Source: DATIHQ01 sp035480535 (lineage in GTDB: Bacteria; Chlamydiota; Chlamydiia; Chlamydiales; SM23-39). Taken from it: 6,039 nucleotides of DNA. Positions 5,441 through 6,039 of this stretch are shown in pieces. Positions within the stretch are counted from its first letter, which is position 1. Every line of letters begins with the position of its first letter. The notes beneath the pieces are model-generated. The model saw nothing but the letters and a program-made list of their open reading frames with translations, made no database searches and was not told the origin of the DNA. Location of the stretch: the NCBI GenBank assembly GCA_035480535.1, contig DATIHQ010000090.1:1-6039 (forward strand), given 5' to 3'. Position numbers and translations under genes: made by a program.

Positions 5441-5680
5441 TTAAGGTCGGCAAACCTTACAGGGCTCATAATTGATTTGGAGCGCTTTGTACCGCTCTAT
5501 GGGAATAGCTGAATAACGAAGATGCATACAGCTATGGCGGTGATACTTTGAACCTGTTTTAGTAATATAGACGATATCTGCCTCGGTCTTTAGTGGTGGA
5601 GAGGCATGTACCCCAACTGATGTACTCATAAGAAGAGCAGCGGTCGCGGATATGATCAGGGCAAACAATCTCGTTTTCAT
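5441..5680 (-). CDS. Small secreted protein with His/Cys metal-binding motif
   Basis: A 79-residue product. Residues 1-26 form a classical signal peptide: Lys2/Arg4, a hydrophobic core from about 5 to 18, and a likely cleavage after VHA at 26. The mature part is about 53 residues and consists mainly of VYITKTGSKYHRHSC followed by a PCKVCRP end. His47, Cys51, Cys74 and Cys77 are spaced as in the small Ada-like zinc-binding module (YHxxxC ... PCxxC) often found at the C-terminus of secreted nucleases and competence-related proteins. Here it stands alone, without an enzyme domain. Zinc binding or disulfide formation outside the membrane are both possible. The start is well supported by AAGGAG 6 bases upstream and a promoter-like sequence just before it. 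It converges with hpt and diverges from the gene at 5841. The cellular role is unknown. Confidence 0.78.
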   Translation of the reverse strand: MKTRLFALIISATAALLMSTSVGVHASPPLKTEADIVYITKTGSKYHRHSCMHLRYSAIPIERYKALQINYEPCKVCRP

Positions 5681-5686
5681 TGAATT

Positions 5687-5692
5687 CTCCTT
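5687..5692 (-). promoter_or_regulatory. Strong ribosome binding site of the small secreted protein gene
   Basis: On the minus strand this reads AAGGAG, 6 bases before the ATG at 5680-5678. It is among the best Shine-Dalgarno matches in the window and supports the short gene being real and its start correct. Confidence 0.75.
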
Positions 5693-5711
5693 AGAATGAA
5701 AGTAGAGAACT

Positions 5712-5741
5712 ATTATCGAAAGAGTCAGTTTGAATCATCAA
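5712..5741 (-). promoter_or_regulatory. Probable sigma-70-type promoter for the small secreted protein gene
   Basis: Reading on the minus strand, TTGATG (5741-5736) is followed after 18 bases by GATAAT (5717-5712), a 4-of-6 and a 5-of-6 match to the consensus. Transcription would start near 5705, giving a leader of about 25 bases that includes the strong ribosome site. The pattern is seen; activity is inferred. Confidence 0.5.
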
Positions 5742-5758
5742 AATAGAATTCTTGATAG

Positions 5759-5771
5759 AAGCAATTTGCTT
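5759..5771. promoter_or_regulatory. Dyad between divergent promoters (operator candidate)
   Basis: AAGCAA (5759-5764), one central T, then TTGCTT (5766-5771) form a perfect 13-base dyad. Imperfect flanks extend it outward to TTGA (5752-5755) and TCAA (5774-5777). It lies between the -35 elements of the two outward-facing promoters (5736-5741 and 5791-5796), where a shared regulator could act on both. A second pair, ATCAA at 5737-5741 and TTGAT at 5752-5756, overlaps the minus-strand -35 box. In AT-rich DNA such dyads can arise by chance. Confidence 0.3.
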
Positions 5772-5790
5772 TCTCAAAAAATCATTTAGA

Positions 5791-5821
5791 CTGACATGAA
5801 ATCCTGGTTTTTGGGGATAAT
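5791..5821 (+). promoter_or_regulatory. Possible promoter for the exported-protein gene at 5841
   Basis: CTGACA (5791-5796, 5 of 6) and GATAAT (5816-5821, 5 of 6) are separated by 19 bases, slightly long for a sigma-70-type promoter. Transcription would start near 5828, just upstream of the ribosome site AGAGG at 5831-5835. Confidence 0.4.
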
Positions 5822-5840
5822 AATTAAAAAAGAGGTAATC

Positions 5841-6039
5841 ATGAAATTTTTTTTTAATTTAGTCGTTCTTGCAGGCTGCCTATCGTCAGCTTTAGCTTAT
5901 GGGACGGTGACGAAATTTTATGGGCCGCACGGTGAATATGAGGGGAGTGCGGATTCTCAAGAATTTCAGATGCTTCCCCTTTTAGAAGTGGCGCCAAGTA
6001 AAAAACAGAAGGCTATTGATTCTATCACGGACACGCTCA
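5841..6039 (+). CDS. Exported protein of unknown function, 3' end cut by the window
   Basis: An open frame of 66 codons runs off the window end. AGAGG at 5831-5835, 5 bases before the ATG, supports the start. The N-terminus MKFFFNLVVLAGCLSSALA is a signal sequence. Cleavage by signal peptidase I after ALA at residue 19 is one reading. LAGC at 10-13 also fits a lipobox, but the stretch before Cys13 is short for a lipoprotein signal. The mature start TKFYGPHGEYEGSADSQ contains a Y-x-x-x-G-x-Y-x-G-S-A pattern of the kind seen in repeat-bearing secreted proteins of unknown function. Only one copy is visible before the cut. A low-complexity T9 run covers codons 3-5. The gene is divergent from the small secreted protein gene. 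No family is recognised with confidence. Confidence 0.65.
   Translation, partial: MKFFFNLVVLAGCLSSALAYGTVTKFYGPHGEYEGSADSQEFQMLPLLEVAPSKKQKAIDSITDTL
5847..5855 (+). repeat. T9 homopolymer within the signal peptide codons
   Basis: Nine T's follow ATGAAA and encode Phe3-Phe5. Loss or gain of one T gives a stop almost at once: with T10 the next codon is TAA, and with T8 a TAG comes two codons later. The geometry suits slippage-based on/off switching, although a sequencing or assembly error in the run would look the same. Confidence 0.7.

Noticed and set aside
1..6039. Search for CRISPR repeats, tRNA or rRNA genes, insertion-sequence ends, riboswitches and toxin-antitoxin or defence genes
   Set aside because: Nothing resembling these was seen on either strand by reading; the window is mainly a conserved operon plus two small exported-protein genes.

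Overview
The window is a compact bacterial chromosomal segment. It is dominated by one run of seven same-strand housekeeping genes, followed by a short accessory stretch with two small divergent genes for secreted proteins. The best guess for the organism is a member of the Chlamydiota, most likely an environmental (Parachlamydiales-like) lineage rather than Chlamydia itself. The evidence is the order rpe, efp, accB, accC, which is the order remembered for Chlamydia (rpe-efp1-accB-accC), and an EF-P whose tip loop and C-terminus resemble chlamydial EF-P 1. The extra genes yvcK and hpt argue for a less reduced genome than Chlamydiaceae. This placement is inference from memory of gene order and sequence style, not from a search.

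Layout: a perfect TATAAT box at 98-103 precedes rpe (128-778, ribulose-phosphate 3-epimerase). Then come yvcK (775-1755, gluconeogenesis/morphogenesis factor), a HAD hydrolase (1739-2395, TTG start), efp (2392-2946, elongation factor P), accB (2947-3411, biotin carboxyl carrier protein), accC (3411-4769, biotin carboxylase) and hpt (4774-5295, hypoxanthine phosphoribosyltransferase). Every junction overlaps, abuts, or leaves only 4 bases, so the set looks like a single translationally coupled operon. It links pentose-phosphate metabolism, control of central carbon use, translation, the first half-reaction of fatty-acid synthesis, and purine salvage. The carboxyltransferase genes accA and accD are not in the window.

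From 5296 to 5440 there is a convergent intergenic gap with a GC-rich hairpin and a palindrome but no convincing terminator. A 79-residue secreted protein with a His/Cys metal-binding motif lies on the minus strand (5441-5680). About 160 bases of AT-rich DNA with two outward-facing promoters and a dyad between them separate it from a plus-strand gene for an exported protein (5841 onward), which is cut by the window end and carries nine T's just after its start codon.

The most unusual signal is compositional. From about 3050 to about 5010 the coding strand is strongly C-rich, with C-ending codons, whereas on both sides the same strand is G/T-rich or balanced. The switches fall inside accB and inside hpt, not at gene boundaries. 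No new defence, mobile or biosynthetic system is visible.
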